DNA of 64,000 nt from Hypomyces perniciosus. Lineage: Eukaryota; Ascomycota; Sordariomycetes; Hypocreales; Hypocreaceae. How positions within the stretch are numbered: position 1 is the first letter of the stretch; the number at the start of each line of letters is the position of its first letter. This document shows, piece after piece, positions 36,575 to 49,083 of the stretch. A model generated the notes under the pieces. That model was not told the DNA's origin. It did not search any database and saw only the letters and a program-made list of their open reading frames with translations. The position numbers were made by a program, and so were the translations under genes. Location: the NCBI GenBank assembly GCA_008477525.1, contig SPDT01000006.1, positions 895,501 through 959,500 of the forward strand. The letters run 5' to 3'.

Positions 36575-37690
36575 TTTGACGGTTCGTGGGGGATCGGATC
36601 TTCTGGCAGTCTTGTCTTTTCTTCTTCTTTATCTTATCTCGTAAGATATGTACTCGTATGTGTGTGGTGTGGGTGCGGTGGGCTTTTGATTCTTCGGAGG
36701 TTTTCAAATGATCAAAAAAGTTGTTGAAGGAAGAAGAAATAAGAAAGGGGATGGGTGTGTTTTTTTTTTTTCCTTCTTTGCTTTTCTTTTGGAGATTTGT
36801 GAACAAATACAGGCTGAGGCAGCTACCCGTGTCGGTGACGAAGAAATGTGCTGCACGTGGCGGCCAGGTGACGACGTGGGAGCACACAGAGCAAACGCGG
36901 GCACAAATCCGAAATCCAATGCGATGCACTCAACTCAGGCAATCAAAAAAGGTACGTGCTTTGCTCCGTATTGGCATACGCTCTGGATAGGGCTTGCAGT
37001 ACCGAAAACCGATGGAAGTCCCGTCTGACGGCCGCGAAGGATGCGCTTCTGGCGGGTGAGATATTAGTGAGGTAAGACCGATAGATAAGGTGCTGATGAC
37101 AATGTTGTGGTTGTTTTTTTATTTATTTTCCGTCCTTTTTCTCAAGTTAAGCATCCCCACAATGCTGCTAGTGCCTAATCAAGCAGTTTACAGGGGAACC
37201 CACGCGCTTCCTAGAGACCTAGGCGCCTCCCCTCCGCTGTGGATAACCGCCCGCGGCCCTACCTACCGGGTCGCACGTCGTACCGCCACGGCAGATTCGG
37301 CGCTATTGGTACATCGGGCTCGCCGGAGCCACTACACCTTGCGCATGAAACCACCAAGAGTTCCATCTTCATGTATTATTAGGCGCCCAAGTGCATCGCC
37401 ATCCTCCCATCTTCCAATCGCTGCCAGATCCATCTCGTTTGTTGTTGTTGCATAGTTTGCGCAGCCCCTGCGCCCCTTCGACGCGTCCACCCACTGACTG
37501 GTCTCTCCAAGACGAACTCCCAACCCCGCAGGTTTTTTTTTCGATGGGTTGTGGGTTTGTGAGTGGAGGCATAGCAACCAAACAAACGGGGATACGATCC
37601 AATGACGCCCGCCTCCCTGTGCCTGCCTCGCCCGCCGTGAAGCCACCGTGAAGCCACCGTGCGCGCATCATGCAATGCCCCCGCGACGTT
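36575..37690. other. Spacer between CCCH gene and Zn2Cys6 gene
   Basis: Promoter of the CCCH gene and 3' flank of the Zn2Cys6 gene. It contains a T-rich run (about 36758-36776). Open frames on both strands near 37330-37670 are mutual shadows without family resemblance. Confidence 0.4.
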
Positions 37691-40092
37691 TCATGCCGAA
37701 TCGTTGGAGTCAGGCGGGTGCTGGTTCAAGAACTGCCACAGCGTATTCTGCCCAAAGGCGCCCCCGAAATGCCACGGGTCCAACCCATCAGACATGTCCA
37801 GTCTAGGCAGCAATGCAGGGTCTTCGTTTGCCGTGAGGTCGTTGAAGAGGATATCCCCTACAGGGAACATGGGGGCAATTCCGGCCAAACCGTGCCCCTC
37901 GTCCGTTAGCAGCCAGTCGCCCGTTGGCATCGGCACTCCCGAAAATGACGAAGCGTCACCTCCCATCATTGTTGCCGATGTTGCGTTCCCGAGCGAGCCG
38001 CCTGGAGTCAAAGCTATGCTCTCTGCCGACACCGACACCGACACCGACATCTCAGATATATACCCTGTGGTGGTGCTGGATGCTGAAGGCGCACAATTGC
38101 CGAGCGCCTTGATAACCCTAGCGACGATAGCTCTCAGTACCCCTTGTGCCGACCTCGCAAGAGGGTTACGATCCCTCATCGCAGAAAACCGTTCCACTGC
38201 CCAGAGCAGATGCTGTACCGCACTATCCCTAAGCTCGGGGTGTTCATGAGGAAACAATATGTAAATCGCTGCAATCAGTGTCGCCGCATCAAAGTTCCCG
38301 TAGAACATGAGGTAACTATACAAAGGAATAGGTAAGCCAAATACTATGTAGAACGAATTGTCACGATGTATCGGGAAGACGTACTTCCTCCAGGACGACA
38401 TTGACAGACCCGCAAAGGCGAGTCTTTGAATCTCGAGCATCTCGAGACTAGCATTGAGTGCTGCATTGCGACTTGACTCTCGATGAAAGATGTAGGGCCT
38501 ATGGAGCGCCATCAGAGTGAACTTGTGCATTTGCGCCAAAAGGAACCTGGCCGGTTGGATCCATTCCATGCCAGGATGATCGTCCCACCGTCTATCTGCG
38601 CCGTCCAGTCGAAAGATTGCAGGCGTGGTTTCGTGAATCTCCCAGATCTTGGCGTGGAGTTTGTCCACCCTGGAAAAGTCCCGCGGGCATGGCCCATCCT
38701 GTTCCAAATCTTGGACACTCCGGAGTATGGAGCTCATTTTTTGCAAGTGCAGAGTTCTGCTCAACGGCGTTGGCGGGTCGCGTTCCTCGTCTCTGGGGAT
38801 GACGGGTGTCTTCGAGTGGTCGGTATAGATATTTGCGTCAATGGGAAGCGTCGGCAGGCCATGTCTCCAATCCAGGGATCCTGGCCGACCGAGAATAAGA
38901 CACATGTGAATATCCCTAACATTTATCTCCCGTTAGCAGCTAATGCTCCTGGGCGTCGCCTCGACGATGGGGTTTGTTCGAACCGATTTACTTACCATAT
39001 CGACAGAACCATGTATATATTCCTCCTCTGCTGAATCAGCCACTGATTCTCCAAAACACTCTCTGCATCAGAAGATGCAGGCTGGGGATCCAAGCTATCT
39101 CGGTGCATCCCAAGCTCCTGGGCATCTTTAATGGTCACCCCAATCATGTGCCAAGATTCAGTAACGTGGGCCGTGTACTTGAGAAATACAGCTCTCACAA
39201 ACTGCGCCTGGACAGTCGTGACCGAGAGCGTCTTCTTGCCAAAGAGGCCAACAAGCGTGCCCCCGGACTCACTGTAATCCATCGCCAGGTTCTCGAACGT
39301 CATGTTCGCAGCATACTTCAACGGCTCAAAGGTGGCGTACAGCTCCTCGGGAAGGGCGAGGAGCGCCATGGCTATCATCCCAAATAACAGCGCCGGGAAA
39401 ACCCTCAGATCGTAGGGCAACGCCTCGGGCCCTTGCGAAGAGAGGATTCTGAAGGGCAGGCTGTTCCACTCATCGAGCTGTTTGTAAAACACCTGGCGAT
39501 CGATAAAGTAATACTGCCAGTTGAACTCGGCCATGAAAATGTCAATGAGTTGGTCGAGATACGTCTTGGCCGGAAGCAGCCGGATGAGTCCCTTAAATTT
39601 CTCCTTGATGGCGAAAGACTCCTGCCGTGAGGACCGGGACGAAAGGCCAGACGCGGCATCCTCGCCATCGCCCTCATTGGTGCTGGCGCTCTCAATCTTC
39701 TTGATAAACGACAGCGTCGACGGGCCTGTCTGGGAATACCCCAAAGCCGCCGCCGCAAAGGACAACGGCTCGTTATTATCGGGCGGGCTGTTGTCCTCTC
39801 TGCCGCTTTGCGTCTCGCGGTCCCGTGCCGACGACACTCTGGGCTCATACTCGCAGTGAGCCTCCTTGTTTCTCGACTTACAGTTACCGCAAGGCAGCTG
39901 GCGATCGCACTTTTTTGTTCGTCAAGGTCAGCAAACGCACACACGAGCACAAGGCTGCGCTCAGTGACCGGGGTTCGTACTCACCTTCTGTTTTCTTCGA
40001 TGGCATTCGGTACATGAGATAACCACTCGTCTCCTCTTCTTTGGCGGAGCCTTCCCCCGCGGTGTGTCTTCCACAACCACCTCGTCAGCCAT
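37691..40092 (-). CDS. Zn2Cys6 fungal-specific transcription factor
   Basis: Three exons on the minus strand: 39985-40092, 38996-39909 and 37691-38915, 748 residues. The first intron (75 nt) lies inside the zinc cluster, between KQK and CDR. The binuclear cluster is residues 27-55, with spacing C-x2-C-x6-C-x5-C-x2-C-x8-C and a basic KKRRR just before it. Intron 2 (80 nt) splits the Trp codon of the SIW-DIHMCLILGRP junction. The middle region (about 130-480) is the fungal_trans homology domain, with FNWQYYFIDR and the HMIGVTIKDAQELGMHRD signature. The C-terminus is Gly/Ser/Thr-rich, possibly activating. Target pathway cannot be told, and no metabolic cluster surrounds the gene. Confidence 0.88.
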
Positions 40093-40866
40093 ATTTGCTT
40101 ACAAGTGTTGTCCAAGTCCTTTTTTTTCTCTCCTTTTGCCTTTTCCCTTCGGTTCTTCTTCCCCAGGTATGGCGAAGAGGTGAGTATTAAAGGCAGGGGA
40201 CGAAACATGTAGAAGGCGTGAAGGATCAAGATAGTGCCGCCACTACCCCATACCTCGTACGAAGTACGGTAAGACCATCACTACACTACAACTACTGCTT
40301 CTCGTACTTTAGCAATTTAAGTTTAAAAGCCAGTAGCCCTACGATGTGGGGTCTCCCACGCCCGATTTATGCACGGCCCTCGTACTGACTGACTAGTAAA
40401 TTCAGCTGAACTTGTCGAGTGTTCCTGGCGATTTTGACAGCGCGGTTAAATTCTGTCAAAGCTGCGGCTCGTATTGGACTGACTCGCTGGAGTCTTCAAG
40501 ACATGCAGCATGTGTCTGCAATGCTAGTCTGTAGGATTTGGCCGAGAGTCTACGGAACATTACTCAACAAGCGACAAACTTAATAAAAACGACCCGTGTT
40601 CAGTCTAATAATAGAAATTTCACCTTCTCTGTCTCAAGAACATGGCAATTCATCAATCCCAATCCTGAAGACCCCTCACTTTGTGTTGCCAAGTCCCAGA
40701 TCCGTCATAAACGCAGTCATGAAGCCACCAAATACTCTCTCACCGCCTACTCGATCCCATGTAACACCAATGTAGCCTAGTAACATCACAACCAGACTTG
40801 GAAACCCATATTCACCCAGACTTTCAGCCATAATGCTGCATCAATCAAACCAGCAACCCTCCCCCT
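40093..40866. other. Promoter of the Zn2Cys6 gene and 3' flank of pyr4
   Basis: No gene supported. One TACGAAGTAC motif (40258-40267). Confidence 0.45.
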
Positions 40867-41976
40867 TTATCGAAGCCTCTCCGTATACGCCTTCCATGCG
40901 GCGGACCGATATCTTTCCGCCTCTTCCACGGGATCTCCCGCCTTCAAGATACCTCTTCCCACAATGGCAATATCTGTGCCACAGATTCCAATAATTTTTG
41001 ATGGCGTATTATACTGCTGTCCCTGGCCGTCTCCTCTAACAGTTCCATTGGTCTGTTCCTCGTCTTCCGGGGGTAGCTGGCAGCCTGGCGTCATATGGAT
41101 GAAAGCATCATCTGGCTCCGTATTCAGAGTCTCTTGAGAGACAAAGCCCATGACAAAGTCCTTGTGCTCTCTTGCGGCCTCCACGCAGGCCTGGGTGTAC
41201 TCCTTATTCATGAAATTGCCTTGACTGGACATCTGGGCAAGAATGAGAAGACCTCGGTTCAGCGGCGCCTCTTCGATTCCGGCAAAAACAGCCTCGTCCC
41301 CCTCAGCTATTGTCTTGGAGAGCCGTGGGGACGTGAGGGATTCGTACTGCTGGGTGACGGTAGTGATGGAGACGATGCTTCCTTTGCGCCCGTCGCCTGT
41401 TCGCCCAGCATATATGGGCTTGTCACCATTGATACCATCCTTTTGATCCTCTTCATCATCATAGTCGAAGTGGTCAGTGGTGGGGGTTCCGACAGTGACA
41501 GATGTCTTCACCTCGCAAGGGTATCGCTCCAACCACCTCGCGGCGGCATTGGCTAGCGATGTCACAGATGCCTTTCCTGGGACCATGTTGACGTTGACAA
41601 TGTGAGCCCAGTCGATGATGCGGGCCGAGCCGCTGGTATACTGCAGCTCGACCGTGTGGCCAATGTCACCAAACTTGCGATCCTCGAAGATGAGAAAGCC
41701 ATGCCTTCGAGCCAGAGAAGCCAGCTTAGCTCCGGTACCGGTCTCTGGGTGGAAATCCCATCCAGAAACCATATCATAGTGTGTCTTGAACACGACAATG
41801 GAAGGGCCGATCTTATCAGCAAGATATAGAAGCTCCCGGGCGGTTGACACATCGGCGCTTAGGCATAGATTGGAAGCCTTGAGATCCATGAGCTTGAACA
41901 AATAGGAGGTTAGAGGGTGGGCTGCGGTTTCGGCTCTAGAGGCGAATGTCGCCTTGAGAGTCGGATGCGGCGCCAT
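40867..41976 (-). CDS. pyr4: Orotidine-5'-phosphate decarboxylase
   Basis: A single-exon frame of 369 residues. It catalyses the last step of UMP synthesis, decarboxylating OMP in the cytosol. Visible hallmarks are LCLSADV near the N-terminus, VVFKTHYD, the active-site [12 protein letters not shown] (Asp-Lys-x4-Asp), IVNVNMVPG, and the late [11 protein letters not shown] phosphate-binding loop. An insertion of about 50 residues (about 165-215) sits between the fifth and sixth strands, as in the Pyr4 enzymes of Sordariomycetes, which are longer than yeast Ura3 (267). The start ATG lies about 8 residues before the conserved TFASRA motif. Confidence 0.96.
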   Translation of the reverse strand: MAPHPTLKATFASRAETAAHPLTSYLFKLMDLKASNLCLSADVSTARELLYLADKIGPSIVVFKTHYDMVSGWDFHPETGTGAKLASLARRHGFLIFEDRKFGDIGHTVELQYTSGSARIIDWAHIVNVNMVPGKASVTSLANAAARWLERYPCEVKTSVTVGTPTTDHFDYDDEEDQKDGINGDKPIYAGRTGDGRKGSIVSITTVTQQYESLTSPRLSKTIAEGDEAVFAGIEEAPLNRGLLILAQMSSQGNFMNKEYTQACVEAAREHKDFVMGFVSQETLNTEPDDAFIHMTPGCQLPPEDEEQTNGTVRGDGQGQQYNTPSKIIGICGTDIAIVGRGILKAGDPVEEAERYRSAAWKAYTERLR

Positions 41977-44294
41977 GACTGCGTTAGTCGCCGATCTTGG
42001 GGTTCAATTATCTGGAGAAGTGTCAAGGGCAAGCAAAGCCAGGCGCATCAAATGGCCGTCCAAGAAGATTCAACCGAACGTTATAGCCCTCAATTTCTTG
42101 CCGTCAATGGCTGAGGTAGGTGCTAGAAAAGAGTCGAGAACTCGAGGACAGAGAAGTGAATCCGCTAGCAGCGAGACCCGCAGGGGTAGCTAGACACAGA
42201 AGCGACTACCGAGAGAACAATCGGGGCTGAGAGGGTGATAGCTGCACGGCTTGACGGCAGTGAGATAGAGATGCAGGCAGGCTGCAGCCGGACGCTCAGC
42301 CAACAACAGGAGCCGGGTGCTCAGGCGGGCGAGATCTGAAGCCAAAGCCCGAAGACCGGGGGAGCTGGCGAGTCGAGAGTCGAAGAGCCACGAGAGCTGT
42401 CACAACTCACAAACACAAGCAAAACCACCGGCGCCAAAATACCGTGTCTGTCAAGTTCAGGTCGGGGAAAAGAAACGCCCCGGTGCTCCCTTGCTTGTTC
42501 TGTTCTGACCCGTCCTTATTCGGCCGCTGTTCTAGGAGCAGACCACTGTCTCGAACAGGAACGAGGATTGTCTGCAAAGTACGAGTAGAGTAGAGTAGAG
42601 TACGAAGTAGAGTAGCCAGGGTATGGCCGGGACCGGGGTTATCGTTCAGGGCCCAAGGGGGGAGACTGAGCTGAGAGAGGAGGACGAAAGAGGACGAGGA
42701 ATCTTTTGGAGCCTTTGATCGACGCCGAGTGAAGGAGCGCGATTGAATGGATCAGATGAATAAATGAAAGAAGGGGTCAAAATGCCAACGCAATCTCAAT
42801 GTGAACTAGTATGGCCCAGCATCAGATTGACGCCTCGTCATGATGCATGTCTGTGCTGGTGCGTGTTGGCGGCAAAAAGATTTTTTGTGGCCTGGAGTCG
42901 CGCAAGTTCCTCTGGCTTGTGTCAACCATGGAGGTACTTTGTCGCCCAGCTTACCAACTATTGCGACTAAGTACCTATATAGTAGTCCGGGTCTGGAGCA
43001 GAGCAGCAGCAGCAGTAGCAGCAACAGCAAGCTGCCCCTCGTCTGCTGGGCCGGGTTCTGGTTGGGGTAAATGGAGGCCCTAAAGGACTAAAGGAGGGGG
43101 AGGGAGTCCCTCCAAATATCAGCGGGGTCACCTCTGAATGGTCAAGGCGAACACGGTGGCTTGCTGCTGCTGAAGGTACATACTATCTACTAGGTATGTA
43201 CTACATTGATAGTATGTAACTACCTTATGTATAAGAGGTTGAAAGCCCAGCTAACAGTGGAATGTGGGATTACTTGGTACTACGGAGTACTACTATTCCG
43301 TACTACGTACAGCAAAGGGCCATGGCGGTGACGGGTCATAATCCAGCAGAACAAAAAGGCCAAAGCATACATACCTCAGTTTGAGAGTGAGACACATACG
43401 TGCTAATTCTGCACCTACCTAACCCAACGGGGCATTTCGACATCCAAGGATTGGCCAGTGGCGCATCACACCACCAACGATACGGAGTACGAAGTGCCTA
43501 TCTGTAGTAATATGGTCAGGTACTTCGTAATAGTAGCGTAGCGTTGAAATCCTCTATGGAGTCGAGGAGTGTGCCATCCCCGTCCCGTCTTCAGCCAACA
43601 ACAGCCTTTATCTTGCAGCTGGTTTTTTTCTGTTTTTTTTTTTTTTTTTTTTGGTTCCCCCCTCATGGAAGCCCTTGCCCTGCATTGTCTCCATGATGTG
43701 ATGTTGAATGTACATAGTATTAATATCACACAGTATGGAGAGGGTCCACCCAACTAGATAGTACTTACTACTACTAGTACGGAGTACGAGTACTACAGGT
43801 ACCACTAACATGGGCATGAGAGCTGAAGCTGGGCTCTGCTCGTAGGCTCCTATGGGACAGACAGCTAGTGCTGGCATCTTCATATTGTTACTCCGTACTT
43901 CGTGCAACATGACTTTTTTGTGGTGGGTAACGGTAGCATTCTGTGGAAAAATTCTACACACCAAGCTTCCCTAGTTAGTTGTGCAGGCTAACAATAACCT
44001 TGGAACACGCCAGCTAAAGTAAACAGAGAATAATCGGCGATGATAGGCTCTGGACGCCGGGGTCTGCATTCCGTCCGAACCCCCTGCCTCCCGAATCTCC
44101 AAGAGTGAGCATTAAACCTAGACGCCGCGGGTTGGCATACCGAGTAGGATTTAGGCTGTCTGTGCCTTTCGTATTGTCAACCACCCGACCGATGACTAGC
44201 CATGATTAATGATTAGCCCCAGATTGCAAAAGGGTCCTACTGCTGCCCTATCCGTTCCAAGATCGAGATGAGAAGAGGGCACTTATCCAGGTGG
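41977..44294. other. Motif-dense spacer upstream of pyr4
   Basis: No gene supported over 2.3 kb. It holds an AGAGT/GTAGA run (about 42580-42615), CAG-like repeats (about 43003-43032), a T-rich tract (about 43624-43652), and TAC-type motifs at 42601, 43281, 43481, 43521, 43778 and 43889. The sequence nearest 41977 is the pyr4 promoter/leader. Confidence 0.4.
43624..43652. repeat. T-rich homopolymer tract
   Basis: A run of 7 T, CTG, then about 19 T, with A-rich complement. It creates a poly-Lys or poly-Phe spurious frame. Confidence 0.8.
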
Positions 44295-44464
44295 CTAACT
44301 CTGATTGCCACAGATTGCTCTCATTACTATGATTACTATGGGTAGCTCTTATCCAGTTGGTGTATATAGTATTATAATACGATAGTAAAAGCCTATAACA
44401 CTCTATCAACTAACCACCTAACAGCATATCTATCTCCTTTGCGGTCTCGCCTTTTTTGTTCCCC
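44295..44464. repeat. Left copy of a diverged direct repeat at the HNH gene
   Basis: About 170 bp covering the 3' flank and last codons of the HNH gene. It matches 46009-46200 in the same orientation, with blocks such as TAACTCT, CTCTCATT, CTTATCCAGTTG, CTCTATCA and TTTTTTGT. The two copies are about 1.71 kb apart, which is close to the length of the gene plus its flank. Confidence 0.7.
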
Positions 44465-45837
44465 GCTTCTCTCTGCTCACCTGTAGTTATTTCTTCTTTA
44501 AATAAACTCTTGGATGCACTCGTGATGGATGGGGTTTGCTGTTGTTCCCCCGCACTCACCCGTCGCTTTTTTTCCTTGGGTTGATCGTCTTCAGACCCGT
44601 CTGCACTATCGTCGGAGAACACCCAGCTCCGCGTGCGCGTCTTACGCGCTTGTTCTTCTTCCAAAAACTCATGCCAAAATCCTTCCAAAGGTTCATTGTC
44701 ATCAATAGCCTGTTGTGAGTTCGCCGAACCTCGTACTCTTTTCCGCGGGCTGGAGCTCCGCGATCCGCTACCCCCATACCTCCGATCCCTCTGACTAAAA
44801 TCCATTTGATAAGTTTTTGTAATCCAGTCCATTTTACCACGTTCTACCACAGTTAATTGTCGCTGGGATCCAGTCAAGACAAAGTTCTTGAGGAGTCCAA
44901 ACACGGTATATGCAAATCTTGCGAACATATACTCTGGTGGTATATCTGTGTCATGAACTAATTGGTTATGGAATTGAGTCGCTGGGCCCCTGAGATCTGC
45001 ACGGATATATAAAAAGTGCACGGCAAGAGAATGACGTTTCTCTCTAGATGAGGTTGGTTTAGGCACAAAAGTAAAGGCGCGAGCGTCAAAGTTTCTGTGG
45101 AGGTCGGCTCGTAGACGGCAAATATTGCTGAGCCGATTGATAGCAGCCAGCGCATTATTGCTTTCGGAGTACCTTTCCATCATATTATTGTTGAACCAGT
45201 CGGATGTGACCTCGCTTTGGGGGATAACATGAGCAGAATCGACGGCCGAAGGGCCATCTGCTGTGATCATGCATCGCGAACCGGCTGGCGATATTGTTGC
45301 TTCGGCTTCAGCCAAAGAAGGGTTTGTTATTGGGTTAGGAAGCGAGGCCCATGGCTCAGGTAAAGCTCCGTGAGGGAAGCGCCATTCCTGGAAATTTGGC
45401 GTAATAGGATACACTGTATCAGAGCCATCTAGCACATTCTGTTAGCATCTCGACCCACGGAGCCGAGATAGTCATAGGTTGATAGCAGCTCACATACCTG
45501 GGAGCTGGAGGTAGTACTCCTTTCGAGTAAGCAGCCCCTCCCGCGCTATTTGAATACGCTCTTGTCCGTTACGACCATAGGTGAGGTATGCCGTGTCAAA
45601 CGCATTCCCAGCTATAATCTGGCAGGCCACAAGGACAGTTGCGTGATGGACTCCATATAGAATTGAACTCGTCGCATCGCGTGCGTCAGTCTCATCCTCG
45701 TCGGTCGCAACATCTAACGGCGGCAAGGCGAACAGAACATTCTCGCCTGTAAAGTAACCTGGGTGTAGAATACGGATATACGGCGCCACACACTCGGGCG
45801 CTATTCTTTGAGGATATCGAAGCGGCCGCAGATGCAT
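44410..45837 (-). CDS. HNH-nuclease domain protein, lineage-specific
   Basis: Two exons, 45498-45837 and 44410-45428, 452 residues. The 69-nt intron (GTATGT, GCTAAC, GCTAG) splits an Asp codon after QLP. Exon 2 carries an HNH_2-like domain (about residues 175-245): CMITADGPSAVDSAHVIPQ, then NRLSNICRLRADLHRNFDA. The order Cys, HVI, N-x-L, and LHxxFD is the HNH fold layout that binds a metal and cleaves DNA. The C-terminal third is charged and disordered, with SGSRSSSPRKR and a KEKKRR basic stretch that may be a nuclear signal. Such genes are variable and fungus-specific; the function is unknown. The region is AT-richer than its neighbours, and a decayed partial copy follows its start side (46009-46200). 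Confidence 0.75.
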
Positions 45838-46008
45838 TGTGCGATCTATTAGTAGTATGTAGTATGGGAGTAATAAGAGGAAGTCAACTTGGTGACCTTC
45901 TCTCGGTACGATAGGCTACATGTGACCCACTAATTTTCCTTTCTAGGGAATCACATCTACCTCGAATGGGCGACAATAAAAAGGGACACATTACTTTCAT
46001 CACCATGA
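45838..46008. other. HNH gene promoter side
   Basis: A short AT-rich spacer between the HNH start and its decayed repeat copy. No motif recognised. Confidence 0.4.
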
Positions 46009-46200
46009 ATAACTCTAATTACCACAAATTACTCTCATTGCTATAGGTGATTCTCATACTATGGATGAATCTTATCCAGTTGTTTTTTTACGAAATACAA
46101 TGCTATAATATAACAGCAAACCCTCATACATAATGCTCTATCAGTTAATTACCTATTAGTATTAGGGTATCTGTCTTTTGCGATCTCTCTTTTTTGTCCC
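46009..46200 (-). pseudogene. Decayed copy of the HNH gene 3' end
   Basis: A second, diverged copy of the HNH gene's tail and 3' flank, in the same orientation. Read on the minus strand, a C-terminal piece (GQKREIAKD) corresponds to NKKGETAKE of the intact gene. Homology breaks near 46200, and no HNH core follows, so this is a truncated remnant. Differences are mostly transitions. In the first 27 bp four G-to-A changes occur, three of them TG to TA, which equals CA to TA on the other strand and would fit RIP. Confidence 0.6.
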
Positions 46201-47241
46201 TCAGTTGTCCAATGCCTTCGCAGGGCCCAGGCTTGGCATGGAAGGGTTGGCTGGCAAGGAACTGTGCAGTTCTTGGAAGTTTTGCAAGAGGTCACGAGGC
46301 TGACAACATACATCACCTGCATGTCTCGTGACATGTCATATCGCTGACAGCGTCTTGGTATTGTTGCACAGCATCTAAGGTGTTCATGGTGCTCCGCATG
46401 AAGTTGACAGTTGTCATTAACATTAACACAGCGACCACGAAAATAATCATTTCTTCAACAATCAGACCGGTCTGTGCTGAAACGTGACATGGAGATTAGG
46501 TCCGTATTTGAATAGCGGATCAATACTTTGTACTCCATACTTACATGAGTGCTCGTAATTAGTACTCGCATGGTTGATATGAGGAGGCTTGCGTTGTCAT
46601 CAAAGATGCTCTTGGCTGCATGCCGTCACTCCGACCATCACTACTCCGTATTTCCCCCCCCTTTTATCCCTTTTTATGCACCGCGAGTCCGCACTTTTGT
46701 GGGTGAAGAAATCATCAAACCCAATGCCAATCTTCAATACTACTACTTGCAATAAAAAGATATGAGCGCCTGTCCGAGGCTCTGCACCGGAGCTGAATTT
46801 GTACAGCCCAGCTAACCGGCCTTGGCGGGTACACTACGTAATTTAGCAGATATCCACGTATTAGCTATTCTCCGATATTATATGACAGGCCACCACTGAT
46901 ATCGTCCACCACCACTACGTAACTTTCTTCCACACAACTCCTCCTTATCAGTATTTACGGCTTCCATTCTCATCCGCTCCTTCGCCCGACGTTAACCCCC
47001 CCCTTCTTACGAATCTTCTTCCTTCTTATCTATTCGCGCAGTTTCTTTGCTGCATCTACTCCGTATCGCCGCTGATATCGCCGGTCGAGTCCTCCCCACG
47101 AACCGTGTCCCTGTCAATCCGGAAACCCTGTCACGAAGGGTCGCCTTCCAGAATCGCATCGCCAGCCGTCGTCACGCGAGCGGCGACAGCTCTTCCTCAC
47201 GAGCTGCGCAATCTCCAACAAATAGCCATCCTTGGAGAGCC
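46201..47241. other. Spacer and leader of PIS1
   Basis: No gene supported. TACTCCGTA motifs at 46642 and 47058. CT-rich sequence (about 47005-47045) suggests the PIS1 transcription start. An open frame from 47047 continues in frame into PIS1, but the chosen ATG at 47242 has the family-like N-terminus. Confidence 0.45.
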
Positions 47242-48340
47242 ATGCCCGCACGCCAGAATCGGAGGAAAGGCGACAAAGCGCGCGATGCGCAGAGTTCCTC
47301 CGATGAAGATCGCACACCCGCTGTGCTGAACGGCAACGGCGCCGCTCACCATGCGCCGGAAGCACCGGACTCAGCCGTCGAGGAGAACATATTCCTCTTC
47401 TGGCCCAACATTATCGGTTGGTACGCCGCCGTTGCAGCAGCGGGATGCTCTTCGGGGGAAGATACTGTTTCTAACAGCTGTCCTGCTTGACGGGCAATAG
47501 GTTATTGCCGCATTGTCCTCGCCATCGCCTCTCTCTATTACATGCCTCTGCACCCTCGCACGTGCTCCTTGCTGTATAGCATCTCTTGCCTGCTCGACGC
47601 TCTCGATGGATATGCCGCTAGGGCCTTCGACCAGTCTACTCGCTTCGGCGCTGTGCTTGACATGGTCACGGACCGCTGCACCACGTCGTGCTTGCTGGTC
47701 TTCCTGTCGTCAGCCTTCCCCCGATGGGCTATCGTCTTCCAGGGCCTGATCGCGCTCGACTTTTCCAGCCACTATATGCACATGTATGCCACTCTTGTCG
47801 TTGGTGGCACCGATTCGAGCCACAAGAACATTGACAAGAGCCAGAGCTGGCTGCTGAACTTGTACTACACCAACAAGGTTCGTGAAGCCAACCTCGCGCC
47901 GCCCTTATGAGCATAACGACTGACATTTATACACAACTAAATAGATCGTCTTGTTTGTTTTCTGTCTCTTCAATGAAGTCTTCTTCATCGCCCTCTATCT
48001 CTTATCCTTTTCCTCGCCGTTGCTCTCGCCTCACCTCATCAAGAGCGTTGAGGAGTCCAGTGGTGGCTTTGTCCAGCCAGGTGTTCCGGTCAACACCTCG
48101 CTCCTCCGGCAGATGTTCCCCGATCCGTTCAGTGCCGCGGCGCTTGAGATTGCTCGAGCCAACAAGATGGACTCGTTCTGGCCCTGGGTCATTACTGGCA
48201 TCAGTTTCCCGATCATGTTCGCCAAGCAAGCCATCAATGTTGTTCAGCTTGTTAAGGCAAGCAAGTGGTTGGCTGAGGTTGATATCAAGACACACAAGGC
48301 AAAGGGCCTCCCCAAGAAGGTTGCCCAGAAGCAGGCATAA
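47242..48340 (+). CDS. pis1: Phosphatidylinositol synthase (CDP-diacylglycerol-inositol transferase)
   Basis: Three exons: 47242-47416, 47501-47877 and 47945-48340, 315 residues. It joins CDP-diacylglycerol and myo-inositol to make phosphatidylinositol at the ER. The CDP-alcohol phosphotransferase signature DG-x2-AR-x8-G-x3-D-x3-D is complete, starting at DGYAARAFDQ and ending in LDMVTD. FWPNIIGYCRIVLAIAS precedes it, and several membrane helices follow. Intron 1 (84 nt) splits the Gly codon of IIG-Y and has an atypical GTTGGT donor with a CTAAC branch. Intron 2 is 67 nt. The N-terminal ~55 residues are hydrophilic and variable. A possible extra N-terminal extension back to 47047 is open but unconvincing. 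Confidence 0.92.
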
Positions 48341-48933
48341 TTTGACCCGGGTTGGTCGGTGGAATAGGGCGGATGGTGGGTGGAACATTGGATCATGGAT
48401 GATTGGGGAGGGGACAAGATTCATTCTTTGGCGAGACGCTTTTTTGTACTGCACGACCACCCTCGTGTCGGGCCAAAGAAGACGACTCGAACTCATGAGC
48501 GTGCGTCATGAGACACGCAACGCTTGCCTGGTGGCTTTTTTTTCCCACAAATGCCACTTTTAATCTGCATGGCTTGGCGCAAAAAGGGGCGGAAAGGTTG
48601 TGGAAATCTATGGGTCGCTCATCCATATGAACCGGTGATTCGGGATGGAGGTACATTCATGGGTGCAAATCTCTCAAGGGAAATCTTGTTAGCGTCTTGG
48701 TTCTCACACATATACACGCTCTTTGTCTTTTTTTTTCGTTTTTTTAAAATATTCTTTTATAACGCCCTCATTGTATACATATTCTTTCTTTTCCTGTTCA
48801 TGCCATCTTAATATCGGCTCTTTCGCTGGATCGCGAACAGAGAGAGGGCTACTACTAGCAACAGTCACAGCAGTCACAACAAACAGGGAAGCAAAGATTC
48901 TTGAACCAAGGTTAGGGGGTATCTCATAAGTTT

Positions 48934-48974
<41 letters not shown>

Positions 48975-49083
48975 CGTGTGTGTGGATATTATTATATGCG
49001 ACATGAGATAGATCATTCTTATCATTTCACCTGCAATCCTTCTTCCTTCCTCCTTTTTTTCACATCAGCCACGTCGGGACTCT
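48341..49083. other. Convergent 3' flanks of PIS1 and FET3
   Basis: No gene. It has T-rich sequence near 48728-48765 and a TG/CG microsatellite (48939-48984). Confidence 0.45.
48939..48984. repeat. TG/CG microsatellite
   Basis: About 14 TG units, then five CG units and TG again; alternating purine-pyrimidine of Z-DNA-forming type. Confidence 0.85.

Noticed and set aside
38975..38984. Possible tRNA B-box like GTTCGAACC
   Set aside because: No A-box or cloverleaf around it, and it lies in an intron of the Zn2Cys6 gene.
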